From JBOFSQ01 sp051651625 (lineage in GTDB: Bacteria > Planctomycetota > Planctomycetia > Pirellulales > Thermoguttaceae), in assembly GCA_051651625.1 (NCBI GenBank), contig JBOFSQ010000085.1, forward strand, positions 1 to 64,000: a DNA stretch of 64,000 nucleotides, given 5' to 3'. The position numbers and the translations under genes are program-made. The notes beneath the pieces were generated by a model. The model saw only the letters and a list, made by a program, of their open reading frames with translations. It was not told the origin of the DNA and did no database searches. Positions 1 through 8,067 of the stretch are shown here, in pieces; within the stretch, counting starts at the first letter, position 1; each line of letters opens with the position of its first letter.

Positions 1-232
1 CGTAATCGGGAGCCTTTTGGCGGTTGTCGATTCTAACGCTGTCTTCGCGTACAACGTCGCGGTACATTTCTGAATGTCCGGCGACGTTGCGCACGTCCCA
101 GCCGAGAATCTCGAAAAGTTTGTCGATGAAGTCGGTGCGTGTGTTGGCTTCGTCATACGCCGCGCTCTTGTACTGCACGATGTTGACGCGAAAAAGTTCG
201 ACAAGTTCGCGGAGCTGTTCTGATGCGTGCAT
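1..232 (-). CDS. Restriction-modification protein, N-terminal fragment (runs off the left edge)
   Basis: Only the first 77 codons are visible. They begin at the ATG complementary to 230-232 and read toward position 1. The residues (LRELVELFRVNIVQYKS, then DEANTRTDFIDKLFEILGW and a stretch ending in KAPDY) match the conserved N-terminus of Eco57I/type IIG-like restriction-modification proteins, where this region leads into a PD-(D/E)xK nuclease domain before the methylase. That assignment is from family memory. The catalytic residues and methylase lie outside the window. A leader-type repeat (239-341) ends about 6 bases before the start, and no Shine-Dalgarno is evident. Confidence 0.6.
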   Translation of the reverse strand, partial: MHASEQLRELVELFRVNIVQYKSAAYDEANTRTDFIDKLFEILGWDVRNVAGHSEMYRDVVREDSVRIDNRQKAPDY

Positions 233-238
233 TGTTAT

Positions 239-341
239 AGCCCCGTGACGGGGCGATTTGTAGGCTTCGCCCTCCGCAAGGCCGCGGCCTCGATGGGCCG
301 CTACCGCTTTGGTACTGGAAATTCAAACCGGCTTGAGTACA
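239..341. repeat. Leader-associated dispersed repeat, copy 1
   Basis: About 103 bases, shared with 10397-10498 and 56330-56431 at high identity. It contains small hairpins (CCCCGTGACGGGG, GGCCTCGATGGGCC). In all three places it lies just upstream of a minus-strand start codon and in the same orientation. Confidence 0.85.
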
Positions 342-367
342 CTTCTGGCAACCGTTCACTTCCCCCC

Positions 368-433
368 GATCACCTCTTTCCCAACTATCGGGACGAGCAC
401 TTCGGGTACGCGGATGGTTCCGTCTTTTTGTTG
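368..433 (-). pseudogene. Displaced duplicate of the serS 3' end (left direct repeat of the island)
   Basis: These 66 bases match 6661-6726, the last codons of serS, with four mismatches, including an uninterrupted run of more than 30 bases. Read on the minus strand they give QQKDGTIRVPEVLVPIVGKE, the serS C-terminus, followed shortly by a stop. There is no upstream serS sequence here. The two copies are in the same orientation and bracket the four-gene island, as expected when an element inserts in the 3' end of a gene and rebuilds it. Confidence 0.85.
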
Positions 434-440
434 CTCACTT

Positions 441-2264
441 TCACAGTTCCGCATTGAACCTGACAATCACATGATCTTTGGCTTGCTCTTCTACTGATAA
501 TTTATCGAACGGAATAAGAAGCGGGTGAATACGTTTTGCATTATCTCGCACTGGTCCACAAATCCAACTTTCAAGAAATCGTTCAACACACCAGCGGTCG
601 TGTTCCATCCTGCTTAACAGTTGCAACCGCGTATTGATTCGCTCTTTCACTTCGTCTTTGCTCATATCTGGCGTAACTCCAGCCGCCCTCAATTTGATCG
701 GTGCGTGATCGATCACGCCGTAATTGGAACGGTGTTCCCATTCGTCCGCCGCGTGCCACATCTCGTCAATTAGTGTATTTGAGTCTTTTCCATGAGCAAG
801 GAGTGCCTTGACTTCATCGCTATACTGCTCTTTGAAAAACCGAAACACTTTTTTCGCCTTTTCCTCTCGATTTTGACCCAAGTAAGATTCATTCCCTGAT
901 AAGCGGCAACACTCCTTTAGAACTTCTTCAATAGCAACACCTTGCGTGTGCAAAACGCTTTTCATTTGTTCCGCCAAATGCGATTCGCCAGGCAAAGCGA
1001 CGACCGTTTGACCGGCAATACACAGTTTTGAGTGAAGCAGCTTTCCAGCTTCAAGGGCAATCACTTCGTCGGCTAGACAAACAAAAACATGCGTTATCGG
1101 TTTTTTGAGCGGTTCGGGCAACTCACGCAAACCAAGAATATCCTGTTTTACAAATTCGACGTGAGCTATCGGTGTGCAACCGCCAAACTGTTCTTCATTA
1201 TACCTGTTCGGATCGAGTACGGGATATTGCGCGAAAAATCGTTCGCGGTGTGTATCTGCGTTTTCGTCGAGAACGGTAATACGGATTTTGGGTGCCAGTT
1301 CGAGCGAGTCCGACAAAGCAGTTCCACCAGAGTTGTGCCGGGCAAAATGTCCCATTTGAATCGCCTGCAGAACGATTTTCTGTCCGAGCCAGCCAAAGCC
1401 AGCAATCACAAGATGATACGGTTCGTCCGCGTTCCAGTGCTCTACTTTGTCGGGTGAGTATTGCGTCAACAAAAACCTCGCTGCTTCATTGTAAACGCTA
1501 AACGGGGTACAAATCGCCCCTTGAATTGAATACGGCGCGTCATCGGTGTTACTCTTACTCTTTGACCAAAATAATTTTCGGACAGAATCGTTATTTACCT
1601 GTACGAACACCTTGAGTAGATCGCGATTCTGGTGTTGGTTGGACTTCATGTAATCGCGCAGTCTGCCAACAACGTCGAGATTGACGGCGTCATTGCCTGA
1701 AACGATGTACAATGCGGCGGCGCGTTCCAGTCCGAGTTTTGTAAATAGTTTGGGGGCGAGCATATTCTGGTGAAAGAAAAACGCTCCCTGCTCTTGCAAT
1801 TTTAGAAAGTTTTGATTTTCTTTATCGGCATCGACAGCAACAACAGTTTTTTTGCCCAACAAAAGACTTTGCGCGAGTTCGTATCCTTTCTCTCCAATGC
1901 CGAGAATGACGACGTGTTTGGATGCGAGGTAACGAATGTACAAGGCATGCCGGAATGACTGGGTACATTCCCAAACTATTACCAAAAAAATCGCAATGGT
2001 GCCAGCACCGATACCGAGCCGCAGAAGATTGAACCACCAAACGGCATCATGTAACTCGGATGCGTGCGAGAGCGAAAACATCGGAAGTATCAAGAAGAAC
2101 CAGCCCAAACAATTATCGGGCGGCTTGACACCAATACCTTCACAACACGAAATTGCAAAGATGATTCCAACAAGCGATAAAATGATGATACTTACCGGAA
2201 TTATCACGGCAAGCTTCTTTTTCATTTTTGACATCACGGAAAAAATCTCGGAGACGGTGTCCAT
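441..2264 (-). CDS. Membrane protein with two TrkA-N/RCK-like Rossmann domains and a C-terminal RyR domain
   Basis: 607 aa. Hydrophobic helices lie near residues 18-39, 53-63 and 80-100. They are followed by a Rossmann segment with GIGEKG at 122-127, a second Rossmann segment with GFGWLG near 289-294, and a RyR-type domain near 545-600 (HDRWCVERF, then RIHPLLIPF). The ATG at 2264 is preceded by AAGGAG, so the longer open frame to 2447 is rejected. TrkA-N domains bind NAD or nucleotides and usually gate ion channels; RyR modules also occur in bacterial conflict proteins. Last gene of the four-gene island, 25 bases after the small RyR gene. I infer a membrane sensor or effector responding to a nucleotide. 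No canonical pore loop is seen. Confidence 0.75.
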   Translation of the reverse strand: MDTVSEIFSVMSKMKKKLAVIIPVSIIILSLVGIIFAISCCEGIGVKPPDNCLGWFFLILPMFSLSHASELHDAVWWFNLLRLGIGAGTIAIFLVIVWECTQSFRHALYIRYLASKHVVILGIGEKGYELAQSLLLGKKTVVAVDADKENQNFLKLQEQGAFFFHQNMLAPKLFTKLGLERAAALYIVSGNDAVNLDVVGRLRDYMKSNQHQNRDLLKVFVQVNNDSVRKLFWSKSKSNTDDAPYSIQGAICTPFSVYNEAARFLLTQYSPDKVEHWNADEPYHLVIAGFGWLGQKIVLQAIQMGHFARHNSGGTALSDSLELAPKIRITVLDENADTHRERFFAQYPVLDPNRYNEEQFGGCTPIAHVEFVKQDILGLRELPEPLKKPITHVFVCLADEVIALEAGKLLHSKLCIAGQTVVALPGESHLAEQMKSVLHTQGVAIEEVLKECCRLSGNESYLGQNREEKAKKVFRFFKEQYSDEVKALLAHGKDSNTLIDEMWHAADEWEHRSNYGVIDHAPIKLRAAGVTPDMSKDEVKERINTRLQLLSRMEHDRWCVERFLESWICGPVRDNAKRIHPLLIPFDKLSVEEQAKDHVIVRFNAEL

Positions 2265-2289
2265 TGAAAAGCTCCTTTTTCTGCTAGAA

Positions 2290-2565
2290 CTATTTGATTG
2301 AATAACCCAACGCCAAAATCGCTTTGAGCGTTTCGGTAGCAGTGACACGGTCGTATTCTTTCTCCGATTCAGGAAGCTCCGAATACGGCACCAAACACGG
2401 GTGCTCTTTGGCAGCGTCATTCCGCGCGAGTCCGTACTTCCAGCCATCTCTGATACGCCGTGCCGCCCAGTTATCGTGCGTATTTTCCGCTAACTTTTCG
2501 GTGAGTGCAACAAGCTCCGCCGGAAGCGATATTCCAGCGGTGGGAATTGGTGTTGGGGTATACAT
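2290..2565 (-). CDS. Stand-alone RyR-domain protein
   Basis: 91 aa, almost entirely one RyR module: WAARRIRDGWKYG, then KEHPCLVPYSELPESEKEYD and a helix ending ILALGYSIK. The pattern parallels the C-terminus of the downstream membrane protein (WCVERFLESW, LLIPFDKLSVEEQ). The ATG at 2565 has GGAG seven bases upstream; an upstream in-frame start at 2610 would overlap the preceding gene and lacks a site. It starts 12 bases after the TPR gene stops and ends 25 bases before the membrane protein begins, so all are probably co-translated. In eukaryotes this module is part of ryanodine receptors; here it may bind a ligand or dimerise with the fused copy. Confidence 0.75.
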   Translation of the reverse strand: MYTPTPIPTAGISLPAELVALTEKLAENTHDNWAARRIRDGWKYGLARNDAAKEHPCLVPYSELPESEKEYDRVTATETLKAILALGYSIK

Positions 2566-2576
2566 TTTGTGCTCCG

Positions 2577-4922
2577 TTATTCTGATAAAACCGCGACAAT
2601 CCGTTGGCACTTGGCATTTTGCGGAAATCTCTTTGCGATGTCAAAAGCCTCGGCAAGGAATTTTTGGGATTCGGTTTCGCGATCTGTTTTTATTTGCAAA
2701 ATCCCTAACAGGAACAGCGTGCTAGCTAAATCTGGCAGATACACTCCCGGCTCTTTCACAGCTAATTCCATGCGTATCGCAAATGCCTCCGTATATGACG
2801 CCTCTGCTTCGGTGTTACGCCCAGCGTCGCTTTGCAACACTCCCAAATTGTTCAGCGTTGTGGCGACATCCGGCAGATATGCTCCCGGCTCTTTCACCGC
2901 AAGTTCACGGCGGATCGAAAGTGCCTCCGTATATGACGCCTCTGCTTCGGTGTTACGCCCAGCGTCGCTTTGCAACACTCCCAAATTGTTCAGCGTATCC
3001 GCCATCTTCGGCAGATACGCTCCCGGCTCTTTCGCCGCAAGTTCACGGCGAATCGAAAGTGCCTCCGTATATGACGCTTCTGCTTCGGTGTTACGCCCAG
3101 CGTCGCTTTGCAACACTCCCAAATTGTTCAGCGTTGTGGCAACATTCGGCAGATATACTCCCGGCTCTTTCGCTGCAAGTTCACGGCGGATCGACAGTGC
3201 CTCAGTGTAGGATGCTTCCGCTTCGGGATAACGACCAGTGTCACTTTGCAAATTTCCAAGATTGTTCAGCGTTGTGGCAACATTCGGCAGATATACTCCC
3301 GGCTCTTTCGCTGCAAGTTCACGGCGGATCGACAGTGCCTCAGTGTATAAGACTTCCGCTTCGGTTTTACGACCAGTGTCGCTTTGCAACGCTCCCAAAT
3401 TGCTCAATATCTTGGCGACCTCTGGCAGATATGCTCCCGGCTCTTTCGCTGCAAGTTCACGGTAGATTCCTAATGCTTCAGTGCAGAATGCTTCCGCTTC
3501 GGTTTTACGACCAGTGTCGCTTTGCAACACTCCTAAACTGTTCAGTGTTTCGGCGAATTTCGGCAGGTGCGCTCCCGGCTCTTTCGCTGCAAGTTCACGG
3601 CGAATTTTCAACGCCTCGGCGTAAGACGCTTCCGCCTCGGGATAACACCCCGTGTCGCTTTGCAAATTTCCAAGATTGTTCAGCGCAATGGCGACATGTG
3701 GCAGATGTACTCTCGGCTCTTTCGCTGCAAGTTCACGGCGGATCGACAGGGCCTCAGTGTGAAGCGGCAAAGCCTCGGCGAACAGATTCCATTTTTGGCA
3801 CCAACTGGCATACGGAAAAATGATTTCGCCCGCCAATTCTGCAAGGTCGTAGTCGATTTCTCTCGCCGCTTGCAATGCCTTTTCGTAGGCTTCGCAAACG
3901 GACTTGTAACGCTCTTCGCCGTGGAATGACATGTCCACTTGCAAGGACTTTGCTCGGAGCAAGAAAGCATTGATATCTGCCTCAACATTCTTACGCCAGA
4001 TTTCCGTTTCTTCTTGGCTGCGGCGGTAGTTTTGCAAGTTGCGTTCTGTATCGCGGGTCAGCGTTTCTGCATCAAGAACCGCAACGGCTTCGGAAACCTT
4101 CCCTTCTTCCAAGAGCCGCATCGCGCGTAGCGTCAGTTCATTGCAATACTGCCCGGAAAGCTCCGCTACTTTTTTGGCGGTGTCGAACATGAGTTGCTCG
4201 AATTGCTCCAGTTCTTTTTGAGCATCTTCCCGCCGCATCTGCTTCTGTAGCAGCCGACTCTTTTTTTTGTCGTTTTCAGGACTCTCCTTACATTCCTGTT
4301 TCAATTCTGCGATTTCATCGTTCAGCTCCACAATTTCGGCGGTCATCCGCTGGTAATCTTTGTTTAGAGCGGCGAAGGGGACGTTTTTTAGTTCCACCAG
4401 TTTTTGCTCGTTGATTTTGACGTAACCATCCTTGACGGTCAGCAGAGGTTCGCGGTTTTTGAGGTACAATTCCAGTTGCAACAAAAACTGCAGCCGCATT
4501 GTGTCAACGTTAGAAAACTTGCCGTAAAAGTGCCCGTATGCCGTGTCAAAACTACCTCTAAAGTTTTTTAGTTCCTCGTGCATCTCTTCCGGCACGGCAT
4601 CCTTGAAGAAGACGTAGATTTTTTGCGGATTGCGTCCGGCTTTCAATTCATTGTAAGCCGTTTCAAATTCGTCTTTGGTATAATCGCCGAACTTTGTCCA
4701 GAACAGCACCATCGCCATTTCGCATTCTCGAATGACATTATTATACTCTTCCTGCTTGTGGCTCGTTCCCATCGAAGCATCAAGATGTTCCCATCGTTTC
4801 AGCTTGATTTGAATCTGTCGCCTTTCAAAGAGATCGTTCAGTTGCAAAACCAAATCGGAAAATTCATTCCGGTCACTTTTCAGTTCTTCCGACGATGCTA
4901 AAAATACTCGAATTGTTTTCAT
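2577..4922 (-). CDS. DUF4062/TIR-like - coiled coil - tetratricopeptide repeat protein
   Basis: 781 aa. Residues 1-120 (IRVFLASSEELKSDRNEF, later MVLFWTKFGDYTKDEFE) look like the DUF4062/TIR-like domain at the front of bacterial STAND and TPR immune-type proteins. Residues about 190-255 are charged and coiled-coil-like. From about 385 to 770 there are eight or nine TPR-like units of 46 residues (EALSIRRELAAKEPG, then ATTLNNLGVLQSD). At DNA level the unit is 138 bp and several copies are nearly identical, as the phrase starting at 2813, 2951 and 3089 shows. Such uniformity suggests recent duplication or gene conversion. No NTPase domain is present. Inferred role: sensor or scaffold of the island. 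Confidence 0.8.
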   Translation of the reverse strand: MKTIRVFLASSEELKSDRNEFSDLVLQLNDLFERRQIQIKLKRWEHLDASMGTSHKQEEYNNVIRECEMAMVLFWTKFGDYTKDEFETAYNELKAGRNPQKIYVFFKDAVPEEMHEELKNFRGSFDTAYGHFYGKFSNVDTMRLQFLLQLELYLKNREPLLTVKDGYVKINEQKLVELKNVPFAALNKDYQRMTAEIVELNDEIAELKQECKESPENDKKKSRLLQKQMRREDAQKELEQFEQLMFDTAKKVAELSGQYCNELTLRAMRLLEEGKVSEAVAVLDAETLTRDTERNLQNYRRSQEETEIWRKNVEADINAFLLRAKSLQVDMSFHGEERYKSVCEAYEKALQAAREIDYDLAELAGEIIFPYASWCQKWNLFAEALPLHTEALSIRRELAAKEPRVHLPHVAIALNNLGNLQSDTGCYPEAEASYAEALKIRRELAAKEPGAHLPKFAETLNSLGVLQSDTGRKTEAEAFCTEALGIYRELAAKEPGAYLPEVAKILSNLGALQSDTGRKTEAEVLYTEALSIRRELAAKEPGVYLPNVATTLNNLGNLQSDTGRYPEAEASYTEALSIRRELAAKEPGVYLPNVATTLNNLGVLQSDAGRNTEAEASYTEALSIRRELAAKEPGAYLPKMADTLNNLGVLQSDAGRNTEAEASYTEALSIRRELAVKEPGAYLPDVATTLNNLGVLQSDAGRNTEAEASYTEAFAIRMELAVKEPGVYLPDLASTLFLLGILQIKTDRETESQKFLAEAFDIAKRFPQNAKCQRIVAVLSE

Positions 4923-4980
4923 TGTGGTGCCCTCTCCGTAAGGTTGTGCAAATGGCCTGCTCTACGTTTTTCAATGATCA

Positions 4981-6294
4981 TTAGCTCTGCGGCTTCTTTC
5001 CTTCAAAAGCCAGCCTGATTTGTTTCAACACAACGTGTTGCCTGCCGCTCTCGTTTTCAAGCTTGTCTAAAAAAGAGCGTATTGCACTCTCTATCATCTT
5101 CTTTTCCAGTGGATCGCGAATATACACAAGGCGTCGAGAACGGTCCAGATAATACTCTTTACCGAAATGCTTGATTAGGTACCCGTCATTTGGATAATGT
5201 TGCTTGAAGTGAAGGTAGAACAACTCGTGAGCCTTTTCTGCTGCGGATATGTGTTGAAAAGCCTTTTCTTCATCGCCAACAATGCTATTAATTCGGTGAA
5301 AGTCGCGATATATGTATCCCTCATATAGCTTCGTATAAACCGTCTCCTGCGGGTATGTTTCGGATATTTCGCTTAATGCCTGCAACGAATGATTATAACA
5401 TTCCTCTGCCTTTTTGAAGTATATCGATTTGTATTCTTCACCAATATCCTCGCTTCGCATGATGAAAGTGTACAATAAACCGAGGCGGCTTGTACTGAAA
5501 TACCTGAGCCACAAATGGAGGTTTTTGTCTTGGTTAGTAAAATCAAATTTGGTTTCAAAGATCGATTTTAATTCGGAGAAAGTATCGAAAGCCAACTTGC
5601 CCATAAGTCCAGTGGATTCGCCAAACAATGTAATGTTAGCTTTTACTATTTGCAAAGAGAATTCCAACACACTTGAAGACGGCTTTATTGTTTCTATAAG
5701 GGCAAGAAATTGTTCCTCTTCCATGTAACCATAACAAACCTCAACACTGTGCAGTAAATAATGCGCACACTCAATCTCGGAGTATGCCGGTGAATTCGAA
5801 TACGTTCCCAAATTTCGTTTCGTCTCATTCCAGCGGCTGAATACCTCTGTTTTATTTATATCAATCGGTCGAGAGGCTGCTTCGACAAATAAACGTATAA
5901 CTTCTTGAGCTATCTGGTCTGTCGTCTTATCGAGACTGTTGATTTCATTTGCCCAAATTCCCGCGAGATCGCTCGGAAGGTTCTTTTTTGATTCTCCCAA
6001 CAAAAAAACATGCAGCTTTCTTGGGTCCATCTTAGCCGTAAGATAACCCCACTCAAACATTAAGTTGTTACTGAAAGGATTCAATGAATTGGGGTGGGTA
6101 CTTTCAACCAAAATGATTGCACGTGTACACTGATGAATCTGTGCAAATACTTGCATGCCAATATACATATCTGTAGGGACACCACCGCCAACAATCCCGC
6201 TAAATCCATGCTTAATTAACTCCTCGCCAATAGAGCGTGCAAGATGTTGATTTCCACCCCAAGCAATAAATACTTTTTCTGTTGGTTTCGACAT
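4981..6294 (-). CDS. TIR-like domain protein (predicted NAD/nucleotide-acting effector or signal producer)
   Basis: 437 aa. Residues 7-115 resemble the PF10137-type TIR-like domain: KVFIAWGGNQHLARSIGEEL, then RAIILVEST and NLMFEWGYLTAK, in which Glu81 occupies the place of the catalytic glutamate of TIR NADases. The remaining 300 residues are helical and unrecognised. ATG at 6294 is preferred over 6312 because an AAGAG-type site precedes it and the homology begins at once. First gene of the operon, about 100 bases below a TTGACT-17-TATAAT promoter. The gene is clearly more A+T-rich than serS beside it, consistent with transfer. Whether it cleaves NAD+ is untested. Confidence 0.75.
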   Translation of the reverse strand: MSKPTEKVFIAWGGNQHLARSIGEELIKHGFSGIVGGGVPTDMYIGMQVFAQIHQCTRAIILVESTHPNSLNPFSNNLMFEWGYLTAKMDPRKLHVFLLGESKKNLPSDLAGIWANEINSLDKTTDQIAQEVIRLFVEAASRPIDINKTEVFSRWNETKRNLGTYSNSPAYSEIECAHYLLHSVEVCYGYMEEEQFLALIETIKPSSSVLEFSLQIVKANITLFGESTGLMGKLAFDTFSELKSIFETKFDFTNQDKNLHLWLRYFSTSRLGLLYTFIMRSEDIGEEYKSIYFKKAEECYNHSLQALSEISETYPQETVYTKLYEGYIYRDFHRINSIVGDEEKAFQHISAAEKAHELFYLHFKQHYPNDGYLIKHFGKEYYLDRSRRLVYIRDPLEKKMIESAIRSFLDKLENESGRQHVVLKQIRLAFEGKKPQS

Positions 6295-6403
6295 AACTGC
6301 TCTTTCAAACATGAAGTTGCGACCCGACCTGTGTTTGGCGGACAGGGGGCGGTAAGCGGCACGGTGCCACTTGTCTGGTATTTTGATGCTCGAATCGGGG
6401 GCG

Positions 6404-6432
6404 ATTATACGCCGTCTCCCTCAAAGAGTCAA
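6404..6432 (-). promoter_or_regulatory. Sigma70-type promoter of the four-gene island
   Basis: On the minus strand the -35 TTGACT (6427-6432) and -10 TATAAT (6404-6409) are separated by exactly 17 bases. Predicted transcription starts near 6397, giving a leader of about 100 bases before the TIR-like gene. This is the best promoter match in the window, and the island seems to carry it. Confidence 0.8.
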
Positions 6433-6639
6433 CTTCGCAAAATATGCTTCCTCTACTTCACGCCACGTTTCGTCATTCAGCGAGAAAATAGGAATCTATC
6501 TTGATGGTATTTCGTGAACGCTGCGTTCACTCTCACGCTACACTCGCTTACGCTTCCCGCTCTGATTTTCGGCCACGACGCAAATACGCAATTCGTTCGG
6601 ATGGATTTCCACTTTCGCGGGAATGACGAACGTGGCAAT
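6433..6639. other. Gene-free stretch between island promoter and serS end
   Basis: No gene is seen. It holds a perfect short hairpin GTGAACGCTGCGTTCAC (6514-6530), a degenerate copy of the 28-bp dispersed repeat (near 6540-6570) and half of a REP-like repeat (CGCGGGAATGACGAACG near 6617). Confidence 0.6.
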
Positions 6640-7920
6640 TTAACTACGAACGGTCCTCCCGATCACATCTTTCCCCACAATCGGGACGAGCACTTCGGGT
6701 ACGCGGATGGTGCCGTCTTTTTGTTGGTAGAGTTCGATGACGGCGACGAGAGCGCGGCTGGTGGCGACGGCGGTGCCGTTTAGCGTGTGGAGAAATCGCG
6801 TTCCCTTTTCGCCCTTCGTTTTATAACGTGCATTGAGTCGCCGCGCCTGATAATCTGTGCAGTTCGACGTGCTGGTGACTTCGCCGTAACCGCCGCGTCC
6901 GGGCATCCACGCTTCGAGGTCGTACTTGCGGTACGCAGGGCCGCCGAGATCGCCCGTCGCCGTGTCAACAATGCGGTACGGGATTCGCAAACCGTCAAAA
7001 ATCGCTCTTTCGATAGCGAGCATTTCGCTGTGCATCGCGTCGCTCTGTTCAGGAAGCGTGAACGCGAACATCTCAACTTTCGTGAACTGGTGAACGCGAT
7101 AAAGTCCGCGCGACGCCTTTCCCGCCGCACCCGCCTCGGTGCGAAAACAGTGCGACAGTCCGCAGAGTTTGAGCGGCAACGTCTCGGCTTCGACCGTCTT
7201 CCCCGCGAGTATTCCGCCGAGTGTGATTTCAGCAGTGGCGACGAGATTGAGGTCGCTGTTCTCGATGCTATAAATCTGCGTCTCGTTGCCGCGCGGCGAG
7301 AATCCTGTTCCTTGCAAGATGTCGGTCTTGGCGAGGTCGGGCGTCGTCATCGGCGTGAAACCGGCGCGGACGAGCGTTGTAATCGCATAATGTTGGAGCG
7401 CGAGATCGAGCAGAACGGCGTCGTTCTTGAGAAAGTAAAACCCCGCACCGGCGACGGCGGCACCAGATTCAAAGTCGATCAGATCGAGTGCTTCGGCGAT
7501 CTGAACGTGATCGCGGACTTCAAAGTCGAACTTCGGTATTGGCGTTGCACCGAGTCCGCACTCGGAGTTGGCGGCGTCGTCGCGTCCGATTGGAGCGTCG
7601 GGGTGCGTGAGGTTTGGGATGATTCGCGTGAGCGTGTCGCACTCGATTTCGATTGCGTCGATCTCAACTTTCAACGCTTGACACTTTTCGCGGAGGACTC
7701 GTCCTTCTTCTTTGAGTGCGTCGCGGTCGCTTGGAGGGGCTGCACCGATCCGTTTTGAAACGGCGTTCGCTTCAGCGTTGAGCGATTCTATCTCGCTCTG
7801 CTTAACCTTGCGCGACGCCTCAAGGGCAACGAGCCTGTCAATGTCAACCGTGACATTGCGGTTCGCACAGTTCGCACGCACCGCTTCGACGTTTTCAAGA
7901 ATGTATTTGCGATCAAGCAT
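6640..7920 (-). CDS. serS: Seryl-tRNA synthetase
   Basis: 426 aa, full family length. Charges tRNA-Ser with serine in the cytoplasm. The N-terminal 100 residues form the antiparallel coiled coil that binds tRNA (VALEASRKVKQSEIESLNAE). The class II catalytic core has motif 2 (FRTEAGAAGKASRGLYRVHQ) and motif 3 with EVTSTSNCTDYQARR. The last 23 codons are duplicated at 368-433, marking this 3' end as the insertion site of the adjacent island; the copy here is intact and ends normally. No clear ribosome site precedes the ATG at 7920. Confidence 0.97.
   Translation of the reverse strand: MLDRKYILENVEAVRANCANRNVTVDIDRLVALEASRKVKQSEIESLNAEANAVSKRIGAAPPSDRDALKEEGRVLREKCQALKVEIDAIEIECDTLTRIIPNLTHPDAPIGRDDAANSECGLGATPIPKFDFEVRDHVQIAEALDLIDFESGAAVAGAGFYFLKNDAVLLDLALQHYAITTLVRAGFTPMTTPDLAKTDILQGTGFSPRGNETQIYSIENSDLNLVATAEITLGGILAGKTVEAETLPLKLCGLSHCFRTEAGAAGKASRGLYRVHQFTKVEMFAFTLPEQSDAMHSEMLAIERAIFDGLRIPYRIVDTATGDLGGPAYRKYDLEAWMPGRGGYGEVTSTSNCTDYQARRLNARYKTKGEKGTRFLHTLNGTAVATSRALVAVIELYQQKDGTIRVPEVLVPIVGKDVIGRTVRS
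6661..6726. repeat. Right direct repeat of the island (serS 3' end)
   Basis: 62 of 66 bases match 368-433 in the same orientation. Together the two copies define an insert of about 6.3 kb. No integrase gene is seen between them. Confidence 0.8.
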
Positions 7921-7945
7921 TGTTGGTGTTGGGGTTAGAGTTGTT

Positions 7946-8033
7946 CGGGCACTCGCTTACGCTTCGTGTTCTGATCACTGGCCACTAGCCACCGACCACT
8001 GCTTCGGGCACTCGCTTACGCTTCGTGTTCTTA
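7946..8033. repeat. Two copies of the 28-bp dispersed repeat
   Basis: Two copies of the unit GCACTCGCTTACGCTTCG + TGTTCT, near 7946-7976 and 8005-8033, in the gap between serS and the permease. The same unit recurs in at least five other intergenic regions of the window. Confidence 0.85.
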
Positions 8034-8067
8034 ATCGGTGGCCCTTCGGAATGGATAAATCCATTCT

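Noticed and set aside
2783..3823. 346-codon plus-strand frame opposite the TPR repeats
   Set aside because: Created by the 138-bp periodicity of the TPR gene; the repeated peptide has no plausible fold.
433..6660. Integrase or recombinase within the serS island
   Set aside because: All four genes were accounted for and none has recombinase motifs; the insertion mechanism stays unknown.
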